A DNA stretch of 17,842 nt, from positions 1-17,842 of the forward strand of contig JAZQQT010000191.1 of NCBI GenBank assembly GCA_045629205.1. The letters run 5' to 3'. The notes beneath the pieces are model-generated. The model saw only the letters and a list, made by a program, of their open reading frames with translations. It searched no databases and was not told where the DNA came from. Below are positions 8,266 through 16,246 of the stretch, piece by piece. How positions within the stretch are numbered: the stretch's first letter is position 1; every line of letters begins with the position of its first letter. The position numbers and the translations under genes were made by a program. The stretch is from JAZQLP01 sp045629205 (lineage in GTDB: Bacteria; Bacillota; Clostridia; Oscillospirales; UBA644).

Positions 8266-8269
8266 CATC

Positions 8270-8298
8270 TTGACACAATCGCTCCGCCGTGTTAAAAT
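8270..8298 (+). promoter_or_regulatory. Sigma-A promoter for popT and the DUF2752 gene
   Basis: TTGACA (8270-8275), a 17-base spacer and TAAAAT (8293-8298) form a near-perfect promoter five bases after the amidase stop. Transcription would start near 8305 and leave a leader of about 20 bases. PopT is therefore expressed independently of the amidase. Confidence 0.75.
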
Positions 8299-8326
8299 TA
8301 CGGCAGTAAAAAAACGGACGGTCAAG

Positions 8327-9181
8327 ATGAGCGAAAAAATTTCATTCCTTAAAAAATCAAAAAAACACATTACAGAAGCGCTTAAAGCGTTATTTACCGG
8401 AGCCTCAATGCTTATTCCCGGAGTAAGCGGAGGCACGATGGCGCTTGTTCTCGGATTTTACGACAAGCTGCTTAAATCCATAAGCAACATTTTCAGAAGT
8501 TTTTGGAAATCGGCGGGAACGCTTCTGTTTTATGTATTATTCGTAGGCGGCGGCTTTGTGCTCTTCTCGGGCGCAATGTCGTGGCTGACCGAAAATCTGC
8601 GGCTGCCGGTATATTCGTTCTTTGTGGGCGCGGTGCTCGGAGGTCTTCCGTCGGTAATCAGGCGCGGAGGAACAGACAAAAAAAGCATACTTTCCGGCAT
8701 TCCGCTTCTGATTGCGGGAATCGCCGCGGTCATTCTGCTGTCGCTCATTCCCGAAAGCAGCTCGGTCTCGACCTCAAATATTCCGCTGCTTATCCTTGCC
8801 GGCATCATGATCGCAGTCGCGCTGGTTATGCCCGGAATATCCTTTTCGCACATGCTGCTCGTTTTCGGTATTTACGAAAGCGTGATAAACGCCGTAAAAT
8901 CGTTTGATATACTATACCTGCTGCCGATCGGCATCGCGTCGGTCGCAGGCGTTCTGCTTCTCGCCAAGCTGCTTGACTTCTGCATGGAAAAATATCCGGC
9001 GCAATCGTTTTATGCCTGCGCGGGATTTGCCGCCGCTTCGTCGGCGGATATCTTCAGAAAAGGCGTTTTCCCCGAGCTCGGCGGACCGCTGACATACTTT
9101 TGGTTCGTTCTCGCCGCCGCGGCGGGATTCGCAGCCATCTATTTTATTTCAAGGCTGAGTGTAAAGAATGCCGATATTTAA
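8327..9181 (+). CDS. popT: DUF368 / PopT-family undecaprenyl-phosphate translocase (284 aa)
   Basis: DUF368 proteins return undecaprenyl phosphate, the lipid carrier of peptidoglycan and teichoic acid synthesis, from the outer to the inner leaflet of the cytoplasmic membrane. The family signature is plain: LIPGVSGGTMALVLGFYDKLL at residues 29-49 and its inverted-repeat partner MPGISFSHMLLVFGIYE at 168-184. About eight hydrophobic segments fill the remainder. The upstream in-frame extension (from 8213) overlaps the amidase gene and would contain the promoter, so the ATG at 8327 is the start. Its ribosome binding site (GGACGG) is weak. The last 14 bases overlap the following membrane protein gene. 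The second repeat reads SFS where many homologues have SGS, a minor change. Family assignment is firm; the symbol follows the described function of the family. Confidence 0.9.
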   Translation: MSEKISFLKKSKKHITEALKALFTGASMLIPGVSGGTMALVLGFYDKLLKSISNIFRSFWKSAGTLLFYVLFVGGGFVLFSGAMSWLTENLRLPVYSFFVGAVLGGLPSVIRRGGTDKKSILSGIPLLIAGIAAVILLSLIPESSSVSTSNIPLLILAGIMIAVALVMPGISFSHMLLVFGIYESVINAVKSFDILYLLPIGIASVAGVLLLAKLLDFCMEKYPAQSFYACAGFAAASSADIFRKGVFPELGGPLTYFWFVLAAAAGFAAIYFISRLSVKNADI

Positions 9182-9542
9182 AAATTGCCCGTGGTGGCTC
9201 AAAATACTGCTGTGGATATCAGGAATCGGGCTCTGCGTGCTTTACGGAGTTTTGTTCGGATGCACCTACAAAAAGCTGCTCGGGATCCCCTGCCCCGGCT
9301 GCGGAATGACACGCGCCTGGCTCTGCCTGCTTAAAGGCGACATTGTGAATGCTTTCAGATGGCATCCGCTGTTTGCCGTTTTCCCGCCGGTCTTTGCCCT
9401 GTTTGTGCACAAGGTTTTCTTCGGGCTTAAAGGCAGTCTGAAATTTTGGACTGTTTTGCTTGCCGCTGTCTGTATTCTTATGCTCGGACTGTATATTCCA
9501 CGGGTGCTCGGTGTATTTGACGAATTTTTATACGCAGTGTAA
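9168..9542 (+). CDS. DUF2752 membrane protein (124 aa)
   Basis: The signature CPGCGMTRA at residues 42-50 followed by LKGDIVNAFRWHPLF is diagnostic of DUF2752, a small family of unknown function. Three hydrophobic segments are visible, at about 12-32, 65-80 and 88-110. The paired cysteines could bind metal or form a disulfide; no role has been shown that I can cite. The ATG lies inside the end of popT (14-base overlap) and has no strong ribosome binding site, so translation depends on the upstream gene. The tight coupling suggests a related envelope role, which is inference only. Confidence 0.85.
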   Translation: MPIFKNCPWWLKILLWISGIGLCVLYGVLFGCTYKKLLGIPCPGCGMTRAWLCLLKGDIVNAFRWHPLFAVFPPVFALFVHKVFFGLKGSLKFWTVLLAAVCILMLGLYIPRVLGVFDEFLYAV

Positions 9543-9592
9543 ATATTTTCAAGATTTATTCGCATTAACACAACCTATTTTTCAAATCGGGA

Positions 9593-9601
9593 TGATATGA
9601 T
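9593..9601 (+). promoter_or_regulatory. Possible extended -10 promoter of the HPr-like gene
   Basis: TGATATGAT carries a -10 hexamer (9596-9601) with the TG extension, about 30 bases ahead of the HPr-like start. No good -35 element is present, so confidence is low. Confidence 0.35.
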
Positions 9602-9632
9602 ATTGTTATCAAAGAAAAAGGAGGCTTCAGTT

Positions 9633-9854
9633 ATGAAAGCAAAAATCAGACTCGACACATTAACCGACATCAGAAGTTTCGTTGACGCTGTTTCGAGCGT
9701 CGCCGCCGATGTGCACCTTTCCGACGGACAGGGTTTGAAGGTTTCCGGAAAATCTCTGCTGGGTGCCGCCTACACTATGGAATGGCACGACGTTTACGTA
9801 GAATGCGACTTTGACATTTACACAAAAATCGCTCCCTTCGTTGTTAACGACTGA
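9633..9854 (+). CDS. HPr-like small protein lacking the active histidine (73 aa)
   Basis: The size and pattern KIRLDTLTDIRSFVDAVSSV, then VHLSDGQGLKVSGKSLLGAAY, match the fold of HPr, the phosphocarrier of the sugar phosphotransferase system. The loop that holds His15 in true HPr is replaced by TDIRSF, with no histidine, and the Ser46 region reads GKSLLGA. It cannot therefore relay phosphate through a histidine. Such degenerate HPr-like proteins are frequent in Clostridia, and their function is unknown. The start is fixed by AAGGAGG eight bases upstream; an ATG at 9597 is in frame, but the ribosome binding site lies inside that extension. The gene is monocistronic with its own terminator. A regulatory role is possible through the serine that aligns with Ser46, but this is speculation. 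Confidence 0.75.
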   Translation: MKAKIRLDTLTDIRSFVDAVSSVAADVHLSDGQGLKVSGKSLLGAAYTMEWHDVYVECDFDIYTKIAPFVVND

Positions 9855-9871
9855 GAAATATCAAACTAAAG

Positions 9872-9908
9872 CAGACCGCGTCTTTCGACACGGTCTGTTT
9901 TGTGTTTT
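9872..9908 (+). terminator. Intrinsic terminator after the HPr-like gene
   Basis: An 11-bp stem with one mismatch (9872-9882 with 9887-9897) and a TTTC loop is followed by TTTTGTGTTTT. It separates this gene from the glycosidase downstream. Confidence 0.8.
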
Positions 9909-9923
9909 CAGTGAGTTTTATTC

Positions 9924-9952
9924 TTGCCTTTTATACGCGGATGTGGTATTAT
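9924..9952 (+). promoter_or_regulatory. Promoter of the GH35-like gene
   Basis: TTGCCT (9924-9929), 17 bases and TATTAT (9947-9952) with a TG at 9944-9945 (extended -10) lie about 28 bases ahead of the chosen start. The promoter would be inside the coding region if translation began at the upstream ATG (9902), which supports the start at 9980. Confidence 0.6.
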
Positions 9953-9979
9953 ACTGTAAAAAATATTTGGGAGCATGAT

Positions 9980-12070
9980 ATGAAACCCGATTCAAAAGAA
10001 ATATTCGGCGGCGAAATACAGTATTACCGCCTTGACCCCGAAGTTTGGGAAACGATCATAAAACGATTTGCCGAAACAGGACTTAAAACGGTTACGGCAT
10101 ATACTCCGTGGAATACCCACATGATAAAAGAGCCGAGCGAGGAATACCCCGACGGCGTTTACGACTTTACCGGAGAAACCGACCCGAAGCTGAATCTTTA
10201 CGGATTTCTGGAGCTGGTCGAAAAATACGGTCTTAACCTCAACTTCAGATGCGGCCCATTTGTCTGCGCCGAAATGAACTACGGCGGATATCCCCGTTTT
10301 CTCTGTATGGACACGCCCGAGATCTACTGCTATGACAGCGAGGGCAAACCGACAAAGGGCTATTGGATCGCGATACACGAAGGCGCGCAGCCATCGTATC
10401 TCCATCCGCTTTATCTCGACTGGACCCGCAAATGGATAAACGAAGTCGACAAAATCATTCGTCCGCACCTCAAAGTCAACGGCGGATGCATCACAATGAT
10501 AAACCTCGACAACGAGATCTCGTATATCGTGCAGGACAGTCTGCTTGCCTCCGACTACAACCACGTAAACACCGACAGAGGCGGATTTTATCATCAGTTC
10601 CTCACCGAAAAATACGGAACTGCCGCTAATCTGCCATACGGTAAAAAATATGCCCGCATCGAAGACGTTGAGCCGCCGAGAGCTGTGCCCGAAACGCTCG
10701 GCGCAGACTTTGCATGGTATGCCGACTGGATGTATTTCAAAACATGGTGCATGACGAAATATATCGACGAATTACGGAAAATGCATGAAGCAAACGGCAT
10801 AAACGAAAACAACGTTACCTTTATGACAAACCTCAACCCCCATCTGCCCGAAGGCGTTCCCGCCCGTATGCCCGACTTTGAAAAAGCCACACACGGAATA
10901 ATAGGATACGACTTTTACCGCGGCGTATTTATGAGCTACTCGGGATATCAGTCGATGGCAAGAGTTCTTAAGCTCATGAATGACAACTGCGACTACACAT
11001 ACAGCGCAGAATTCATGTCGGGAACATGGACAAAGGAGGTCAACGAAAGAGTTTCGGACGACCATATGAGATTTATGGCGCGCTGCGCTCTTGCTCAGGG
11101 ATGCAAGGCGATAGACTGGTATATGTTCCACGACCGCGACACATGGGGTGACTCCCCCGTTTCGTGCAGAGGACACAAACGTCCGAGCATAGACGTGCTG
11201 ACCGAAACTCCCGAAATCCTATTTAAGAAAATCAAAAGCTGGGACAAGCTCGTTCCGCTTAACGATATAGGAATCATCTACGATCTTGCCGCTCACACAC
11301 ACACCGCAATCGGAGACCCGATGCCCTGTGCCGATAACGATTATTACGAAGGCAAACCCGAAATAAACGGAATCAAAGCCGGCGTATATTCAAAAGAATA
11401 TGTCGGAATGTTCCGTATCGCCGAGCAGAACGGTATGCAGGCGGCGGCAATCGACACAGTCAACGGCACAAAGAACCTTAACGGACTCAGGCTCGTTGTA
11501 TTCCCCGGAAGCCCGATCATATCAAAGGCATCCGCAAAAGCGATCGACGGATTCTGCGAAAACGGCGGCACCGTGCTCTTTACCGGAACCCTCCCCGTTA
11601 TGTATGACGACGGAACGGCTGCCGACTACTCGTTTATCAAGCCCGGGAAACAGGCATATAAGAACGGCTCCGCCGTGTATATCGACAGATATATCGGTCA
11701 GAAAGACCCCGAATACGACCTGATTGAAGACATCGCCGAATTCGGAAAAATCGCCGACGATGCGGGCGTTATCCCCGCTGTCCGCATAACGCCCGACGGA
11801 GTTATCACATGGATAAACTGGAGCGACGACGGAACCGGTCCTTATTCACAGCCCCGCAATCTCGGAAGTGCGATACTGCACACCTGCGGCGATGAAAAAA
11901 TCCTTTTTGTCCTCAACCACTATATGGATGCGTGGAAATTCAACCTCGAATTCAGTTTTGACTGCAAAAAACTCGAATGTCTGACCGAAGAATGCGACGT
12001 CGATATCGTCAACGGAAAAGCGACGGTGGATATTGACAGAAAATCCTGCCAGATATATCGGGTAAAATAA
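9980..12070 (+). CDS. GH35-like glycoside hydrolase (beta-galactosidase type), 696 aa
   Basis: The N-terminal TIM barrel resembles glycoside hydrolase family 35: FGGEIQYYRL (9-18), TAYTPWNTH (39-47), FRCGPFVCAEMNYGGYPRFL (89-108). Candidate catalytic residues are E179 in MINLDNEIS (acid/base, in the place of the QxENE motif) and E344 in YSAEFMSGTW (nucleophile). Residues about 485-545 (LRLVVFPGSPIISKASAKAI and GGTVLFTGT) look like the glutamine-amidotransferase-like middle domain found in GH42 and some GH35 proteins. A small beta domain closes the protein. There is no signal peptide, so it acts on imported sugars in the cytoplasm. GGGAG lies 7 bases before the ATG. The substrate is likely a beta-galactoside, but this divergent subgroup may prefer another sugar. 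Confidence 0.85.
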   Translation: MKPDSKEIFGGEIQYYRLDPEVWETIIKRFAETGLKTVTAYTPWNTHMIKEPSEEYPDGVYDFTGETDPKLNLYGFLELVEKYGLNLNFRCGPFVCAEMNYGGYPRFLCMDTPEIYCYDSEGKPTKGYWIAIHEGAQPSYLHPLYLDWTRKWINEVDKIIRPHLKVNGGCITMINLDNEISYIVQDSLLASDYNHVNTDRGGFYHQFLTEKYGTAANLPYGKKYARIEDVEPPRAVPETLGADFAWYADWMYFKTWCMTKYIDELRKMHEANGINENNVTFMTNLNPHLPEGVPARMPDFEKATHGIIGYDFYRGVFMSYSGYQSMARVLKLMNDNCDYTYSAEFMSGTWTKEVNERVSDDHMRFMARCALAQGCKAIDWYMFHDRDTWGDSPVSCRGHKRPSIDVLTETPEILFKKIKSWDKLVPLNDIGIIYDLAAHTHTAIGDPMPCADNDYYEGKPEINGIKAGVYSKEYVGMFRIAEQNGMQAAAIDTVNGTKNLNGLRLVVFPGSPIISKASAKAIDGFCENGGTVLFTGTLPVMYDDGTAADYSFIKPGKQAYKNGSAVYIDRYIGQKDPEYDLIEDIAEFGKIADDAGVIPAVRITPDGVITWINWSDDGTGPYSQPRNLGSAILHTCGDEKILFVLNHYMDAWKFNLEFSFDCKKLECLTEECDVDIVNGKATVDIDRKSCQIYRVK

Positions 12071-12073
12071 AGG

Positions 12074-12101
12074 TTGACTTTTATTAAACATAATGTATAA
12101 T
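12074..12101 (+). promoter_or_regulatory. Sigma-A promoter of the zinc-ribbon gene
   Basis: TTGACT (12074-12079), a 16-base spacer and TATAAT (12096-12101) lie directly after the glycosidase stop codon. The leader to the ATG at 12137 is about 28 bases and contains AAGGAG. Confidence 0.75.
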
Positions 12102-12136
12102 AAAAGTATAAAATAATATCTGTAAGGAGAGAAAAA

Positions 12137-12628
12137 ATGAAAAATTGTCCGAATTGTAATGCTCAGCTTGACGATAGCGCCGTTTTCTGCGGAACCTGCG
12201 GAACAAAAATCGCGCCTGCGCAGCAGCCAAATCCTCAGCAGACATATCAGCAGCCGGTATACCAGCAGACTGTATACCGTGACCCATCCGACCATACCGC
12301 GGAATTTGAAGCAAAAGATATAAGCGAGAACAAGGTTTTCGCCATGATCTGCTATCTCGTGGGGCTTTTAGGCGTAATTATCGCGGCTATCTGTTCAAAG
12401 GAATCCGCATACGTAAAATTCCATATGCGTCAGTCAATCAAGATGGAAATCTGTTCCGCGCTTATCGGAATCGTCGCCGCTGTTCTCTGCTGGACATTTA
12501 TCGTTCCGCTTTGCGCCGTCGTTGTCTCGATCATTATTTTGGTTCTTAAAATCATCGCTTTCATACAGGTTTGCAAGGGTGAGGCAAAAGAACCCGGAAT
12601 TATCAAAGATCTGAAATTCCTCAAGTAA
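12137..12628 (+). CDS. Zinc-ribbon membrane protein (163 aa), DUF4870-like
   Basis: Four cysteines at positions 4, 7, 18 and 21 (CPNC and CGTCG) form a zinc ribbon. A low-complexity linker rich in Gln, Pro and Tyr follows (about 28-50: QQPNPQQTYQQPVYQQTVY). Residues 66-145 contain two or three membrane helices with the sequence YVKFHMRQSIK between them, which is typical of the DUF4870/TMEM-like family. The N-terminal ribbon would be cytoplasmic. The function of such proteins is unknown. AAGGAG lies seven bases ahead of the ATG, and the gene has its own promoter, so it is likely monocistronic. The family call rests on the YVKFHxRQ pattern and could be a related membrane family. Confidence 0.75.
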   Translation: MKNCPNCNAQLDDSAVFCGTCGTKIAPAQQPNPQQTYQQPVYQQTVYRDPSDHTAEFEAKDISENKVFAMICYLVGLLGVIIAAICSKESAYVKFHMRQSIKMEICSALIGIVAAVLCWTFIVPLCAVVVSIIILVLKIIAFIQVCKGEAKEPGIIKDLKFLK

Positions 12629-12652
12629 TATTATACTCTAAAGCAAATTCAT

Positions 12653-12682
12653 CGGCATGAAAATCTTCGGATTTCCATGCCG
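12653..12682. terminator. Hairpin between the zinc-ribbon gene and the DUF6259 operon (weak terminator)
   Basis: A 13-bp stem with one mismatch (12653-12665 with 12670-12682) is capped by a TTCG loop. The 3' flank (TAAATACTATTAAAAC) has few T residues, so it may be a weak terminator or an RNA-end stabiliser rather than a strong stop. Confidence 0.45.
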
Positions 12683-12710
12683 TAAATACTATTAAAACAC
12701 AGGTGACAAA

Positions 12711-14648
12711 ATGAAATTCAGCGTATCAGACAACAGACTTGTATTTTCCGGAGACGGATTTGAACCGAAATTTACCGAAAACCACGATTTCTGGCGGCTT
12801 TTCCTCGACGACGGAGATTATAAGGAAATATCGGTTTTCTCACATATGCAAACACCCGTCCGTATAGACGAAAACGAAAACGGATTTGAAATAAAATACG
12901 AAAAAATCACCGACAGACACGGCAAGACCTACGATATCGCTCTGACGGTTTACGGCGAATACGACGGCGAGCTGCTGAACCTTACGGCAAAAATAGAAAA
13001 CAAATCGGAAGTTACGGTCAACGAGATAATGCTTCCGTATTTTTCCTGTCTCGACCTCGGATGCCGCCCCGAAGAAGAAATCTTTTACCGTCCCGACGGA
13101 CTCGGCGCAAAGATTAAAAATCCCCGCGCATGCGTTCAGTGGGGTTCGCACACCGAATATACGTTTGCCGATTATCACGAAATCATATCACCTTATACTT
13201 ACCCTGAAAATCTTTCGATGTCATGGAGCGGACTCAAAGCCGGAGACAACTTCATATACTTTGCAGCCCACGACGACGAGGCACAGACCGCCACACTCAC
13301 GGTCGGAACGAATCCCCGTCTTGACCCCGTATCACGAATCACGATGGCAGTATCGCACTATCCGCACGTTCTGCCCGGCGAAACGGTATTCCCCGGAAAG
13401 TCGGTCATAGGCATTTTTAAGGGCGGCTGGAGAAGCGGTTCGCAATGCTACCGCAAATGGGCTGAAAAAACATGGTTCAAACAGATAAGACGTCCCGACT
13501 GGGTCAAAAACATGACCGGATGGCAGAGAATCATACTAAAGCACCAATACGGCGAAATATTCTTTAAATACAAAGACCTGCCGCAGCTCTGGAAAAACGG
13601 CATGGAATACGGCATCAACACACTGATGGTGTTCGGATGGTGGAAAGGACGGTTCGATAACGGATATCCGGAATACGAACCCGACCCGGCTCTCGGCGGC
13701 AGAGAAGAACTTATCGCCGCGATAGACGAGATACACAGGCTCGGCGGACACGTTCACCTTTACACAAACGGAAGCCTTATTGACATAAAAACCGACTTTT
13801 ATAAAAAAATCGGCAAAGATATCTGCCTTACCGACCTTGACGGCAACGAACGGCGCGACCACTACGGCTTTTCTAACGAAGGAACGATGCTTCGTCAATA
13901 CGGCTACAAGTCCTTTGTAACCGCCTGCCACTGCACAGACGAATGGCGGAAAGTGACACTCGACCTTGCAAAACTCCGTCTTGACCTCGGAGCCGACTCG
14001 GTATTCTACGACCAGCTCTGCAGCTGTTCAAAGCTCTGTTTCGATTCCCGTCATCCGCACGGCAACAGAACAGACAGAGACCCGCAGGGACGTGTTGCAA
14101 ACGTGGCTGCGGTCCGTGAAATACTCCCCGAAAACAAGGCAATCGGCAGCGAAGACGTTTACGACCGCATTTCCGTCATGCTCGACTACAATCACGGCTG
14201 CACCTACGGAATGTCATACGATCCCGGAGCCGTTCCCGAGCTTTTCCGGGAGACGTTCCCCGAATGTATTATTTCAAACAGATATATCCACGATGAAAAG
14301 AGAAACTGGCGAAAAGAATGGAATTATGCGTTCGCATTCAATCTTATATTCGACGTCTCTATGAACAGAGGCCGTTATACGGATATTTCAGGATATCCCG
14401 CAACAGGCAGATATCTTAAAGAAATGATAGACCTTAAAGAAAAATATCACGACTTTTTCTACGGCGGACGCTTCCGCTCGGCAGACGACCTGAAGCTTGA
14501 GGGAGAAACATACGCATCGAACTATGAGGCAAACGGCAAGCGCATAACAGCTCTCTGCAACAATAACGACTACCCCGTAACCGTTGACGTATACGGTAAA
14601 AAAACGGAAATCGCCGCAAACGGATATACCGTTGTGGAAAATTTCTGA
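12711..14648 (+). CDS. DUF6259-type putative glycoside hydrolase (645 aa)
   Basis: Residues 1-240 form an all-beta N-terminal part with many acidic turns, as in the sandwich domain of clan GH-D-like glycosidases. Residues about 265-570 look like a TIM barrel: INTLMVFGWWKGRFDNGYP (302-320), a strand-helix with GGHVHLYTNG (345-354), then GADSVFYDQL with D434 and GSEDVYDR with E481/D482. By position the aspartate after the fourth-to-fifth strand and the later acidic pair are candidate nucleophile and acid/base, but this is inference. A short beta domain finishes the protein. There is no signal peptide, so it is cytoplasmic. AGGTGA lies just ahead of the ATG. It is the first gene of an operon with the membrane protein 17 bases on and the phosphatase. 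The DUF6259 assignment is from recalled pattern similarity and needs a profile search; the substrate is unknown. Confidence 0.7.
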   Translation: MKFSVSDNRLVFSGDGFEPKFTENHDFWRLFLDDGDYKEISVFSHMQTPVRIDENENGFEIKYEKITDRHGKTYDIALTVYGEYDGELLNLTAKIENKSEVTVNEIMLPYFSCLDLGCRPEEEIFYRPDGLGAKIKNPRACVQWGSHTEYTFADYHEIISPYTYPENLSMSWSGLKAGDNFIYFAAHDDEAQTATLTVGTNPRLDPVSRITMAVSHYPHVLPGETVFPGKSVIGIFKGGWRSGSQCYRKWAEKTWFKQIRRPDWVKNMTGWQRIILKHQYGEIFFKYKDLPQLWKNGMEYGINTLMVFGWWKGRFDNGYPEYEPDPALGGREELIAAIDEIHRLGGHVHLYTNGSLIDIKTDFYKKIGKDICLTDLDGNERRDHYGFSNEGTMLRQYGYKSFVTACHCTDEWRKVTLDLAKLRLDLGADSVFYDQLCSCSKLCFDSRHPHGNRTDRDPQGRVANVAAVREILPENKAIGSEDVYDRISVMLDYNHGCTYGMSYDPGAVPELFRETFPECIISNRYIHDEKRNWRKEWNYAFAFNLIFDVSMNRGRYTDISGYPATGRYLKEMIDLKEKYHDFFYGGRFRSADDLKLEGETYASNYEANGKRITALCNNNDYPVTVDVYGKKTEIAANGYTVVENF

Positions 14649-14665
14649 GAATAAGACTGATCCCT

Positions 14666-15394
14666 ATGTTTACGACAAACCATTTCATACTGCTGGGAAG
14701 CTGCGCTGCGCTTATTGCGGCGGCAACGATACTCTCGGTCAAATGCAGACTTTCCTCACGGACCGCCACGATAATTTTCGCGGTAATCTGCGCTTTGAGT
14801 GAGATAACAAAAGATATGGTCAATATGGAGCCGTCTGATTTCGGCGGCTACGTTCTCGATCAGGACGATATTCCCCTGCATCTGTGCTCCATCGTGATTT
14901 TCGCGATATTTTTTGCCGTTTTTACAAAAAGCGAGGAGACCCGGGAAAAAATCCTGAGCGCCGTTACGGTAATCGGACTGATAGCTCCGGTTCTCGCCAT
15001 GCTGATACCCACGATCGGCGTTGACTTTGCGAAAATACAGGTTTATCAGTATTTTATCTACCATGCCGCCCTTATGTGGTTCTCTATCCACCTCGTTATC
15101 ACGGGTCAGGTCGAGCTCGGCAAAAAGGCCTACCTCCGCAATCTGCTTATCGTCACGGCGCTGATTTTCGTTCTTCTTTATATAGACAGCGCCCTTGCCG
15201 TTTACGGCGTAAACTACGGTTATCTCCGTGAGCCTCCGATGGACGGACTGCCGATACTCAATCTCGACCGCGGCTGGTTCTGTTATTTTATAATTCTGCT
15301 CGCAATCGTTTACGGTTCGCTCACGATAGTTCATACGCCTTTTATGATCAAAGAGGCAAAACAAAAGAAAAAAGATAAGTATATCAATATATGA
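14666..15394 (+). CDS. YwaF/TMEM164-like integral membrane protein (242 aa)
   Basis: About six or seven membrane helices span the protein. The family-type motifs are IPLHLCSI (69-76) with C74, QYFIYHAALMW (128-138) with H133, and VNYGYLREPP near residue 190. These match the TIGR02206/YwaF family, distantly related to vertebrate TMEM164, for which a cysteine-histidine acyltransferase mechanism has been proposed. Whether the bacterial proteins transfer acyl groups is not established. The gene begins 17 bases after the glycosidase stop with no clear ribosome binding site, and its last codon overlaps the start of the phosphatase gene (ATGA), so both are translated together. Confidence 0.8.
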   Translation: MFTTNHFILLGSCAALIAAATILSVKCRLSSRTATIIFAVICALSEITKDMVNMEPSDFGGYVLDQDDIPLHLCSIVIFAIFFAVFTKSEETREKILSAVTVIGLIAPVLAMLIPTIGVDFAKIQVYQYFIYHAALMWFSIHLVITGQVELGKKAYLRNLLIVTALIFVLLYIDSALAVYGVNYGYLREPPMDGLPILNLDRGWFCYFIILLAIVYGSLTIVHTPFMIKEAKQKKKDKYINI

Positions 15395-16200
15395 AAGACG
15401 TTACCGATTACGTAAAAAGCATACGGCTTTTTCTCTTCGATATGGACGGCACGCTGTGGCTCGGAGACAAACTCTTTCCGTGGACTGCCGAACTGCTTGA
15501 GACCATAAAGAAGACCGACAGAAAATATCTTTTTATGACAAACAACTCGTCCCGCAGCGTGGAGGATTACGTAAAAAAAGCCGAAAAACTCGGCATAAAA
15601 GCAGGGAAAGACGATTTTATCACCTCGTCGCAGGTCACAGCGGAATATCTTCGCGGACAATATAAAGGCTCAAAACTTTACGTCTGCGGAACGGAATCCC
15701 TCAAGTCCGAGCTGAGAAAATACGGCTTTGAAGTGACGGGAGACGTTGACGGAGCGGACTGCCTCGTTATGGGAAACGACACCGAGCTGACATTCAAAAA
15801 GCTTGACGACATATCGAGAATACTCACGCAGAAGGACATTCCGTATATTGCCACAAATCCCGACAAGGTCTGTCCGACCGAATACGGATACGTTCCCGAC
15901 TGCGGCAGTGTCTGCGATATGATTTTCAATGCCACGGGAAAAAGACCGGTGTTTATAGGCAAGCCCGAGCCCGAAATGCCGCTTGCAGCGATGAGGATGA
16001 CGGGATACAAACACGAAGAGACGGCAGTTATCGGCGACAGAATATATACAGACATAAAAAGCGGACTCAACGCGGGGATAAAAACGGTCCTCGTCATGAG
16101 CGGCGAAACGACGCGGGATATTCTTGACGCATCCCCCGATAAACCCGATATTGTCCTTAAAGACTGCGGCGAACTGCTGAAGCTTCTCACACAAACTTGA
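15391..16200 (+). CDS. HAD-superfamily IIA phosphatase (NagD/p-nitrophenylphosphatase-like), 269 aa
   Basis: All four HAD motifs are present. Motif I is DMDGT, with nucleophile D17 and acid/base D19. Motif II is MTNNSS (49-54). The motif III lysine is K191 in IGKPEPEM. Motif IV is GDRIYTDI, with D216 and D221 binding magnesium. The cap between motif II and GKP is the C2 type of subfamily IIA. These enzymes remove phosphate from sugar phosphates, nucleotides or glycolytic side products such as 2-phosphoglycolate; the specificity cannot be told. The start overlaps the upstream stop by ATGA. The stop codon itself lies in the -35 region of the riboswitch promoter. The place at the end of a glycosidase operon suggests a phosphosugar substrate (inference). 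Confidence 0.9.
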   Translation: MKDVTDYVKSIRLFLFDMDGTLWLGDKLFPWTAELLETIKKTDRKYLFMTNNSSRSVEDYVKKAEKLGIKAGKDDFITSSQVTAEYLRGQYKGSKLYVCGTESLKSELRKYGFEVTGDVDGADCLVMGNDTELTFKKLDDISRILTQKDIPYIATNPDKVCPTEYGYVPDCGSVCDMIFNATGKRPVFIGKPEPEMPLAAMRMTGYKHEETAVIGDRIYTDIKSGLNAGIKTVLVMSGETTRDILDASPDKPDIVLKDCGELLKLLTQT

Positions 16201-16225
16201 CTCTCAGCCGAGTTTGTGATATGAT
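16197..16225 (+). promoter_or_regulatory. Sigma-A promoter of the riboswitch transcript
   Basis: TTGACT (16197-16202), exactly 17 bases and TATGAT (16220-16225) form a good promoter. The -35 hexamer overlaps the stop codon of the phosphatase gene. Transcription would begin near 16232, just before the riboswitch. A short CACAAACT/AGTTTGTG inverted repeat (16190-16197, 16211-16218) also falls here but has no T-run. Confidence 0.7.
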
Positions 16226-16246
16226 AAAAATAAATCAAACAATAAA

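Noticed and set aside
8213..8326. Extended start of PopT
   Set aside because: It overlaps the amidase coding region and includes the TTGACA/TAAAAT promoter; the added residues are polar and not family-like.
9902..9979. Upstream ATG for the GH35-like gene with an apparent hydrophobic leader
   Set aside because: It lies in the tail of the preceding terminator and contains the promoter, so it is not a signal peptide.
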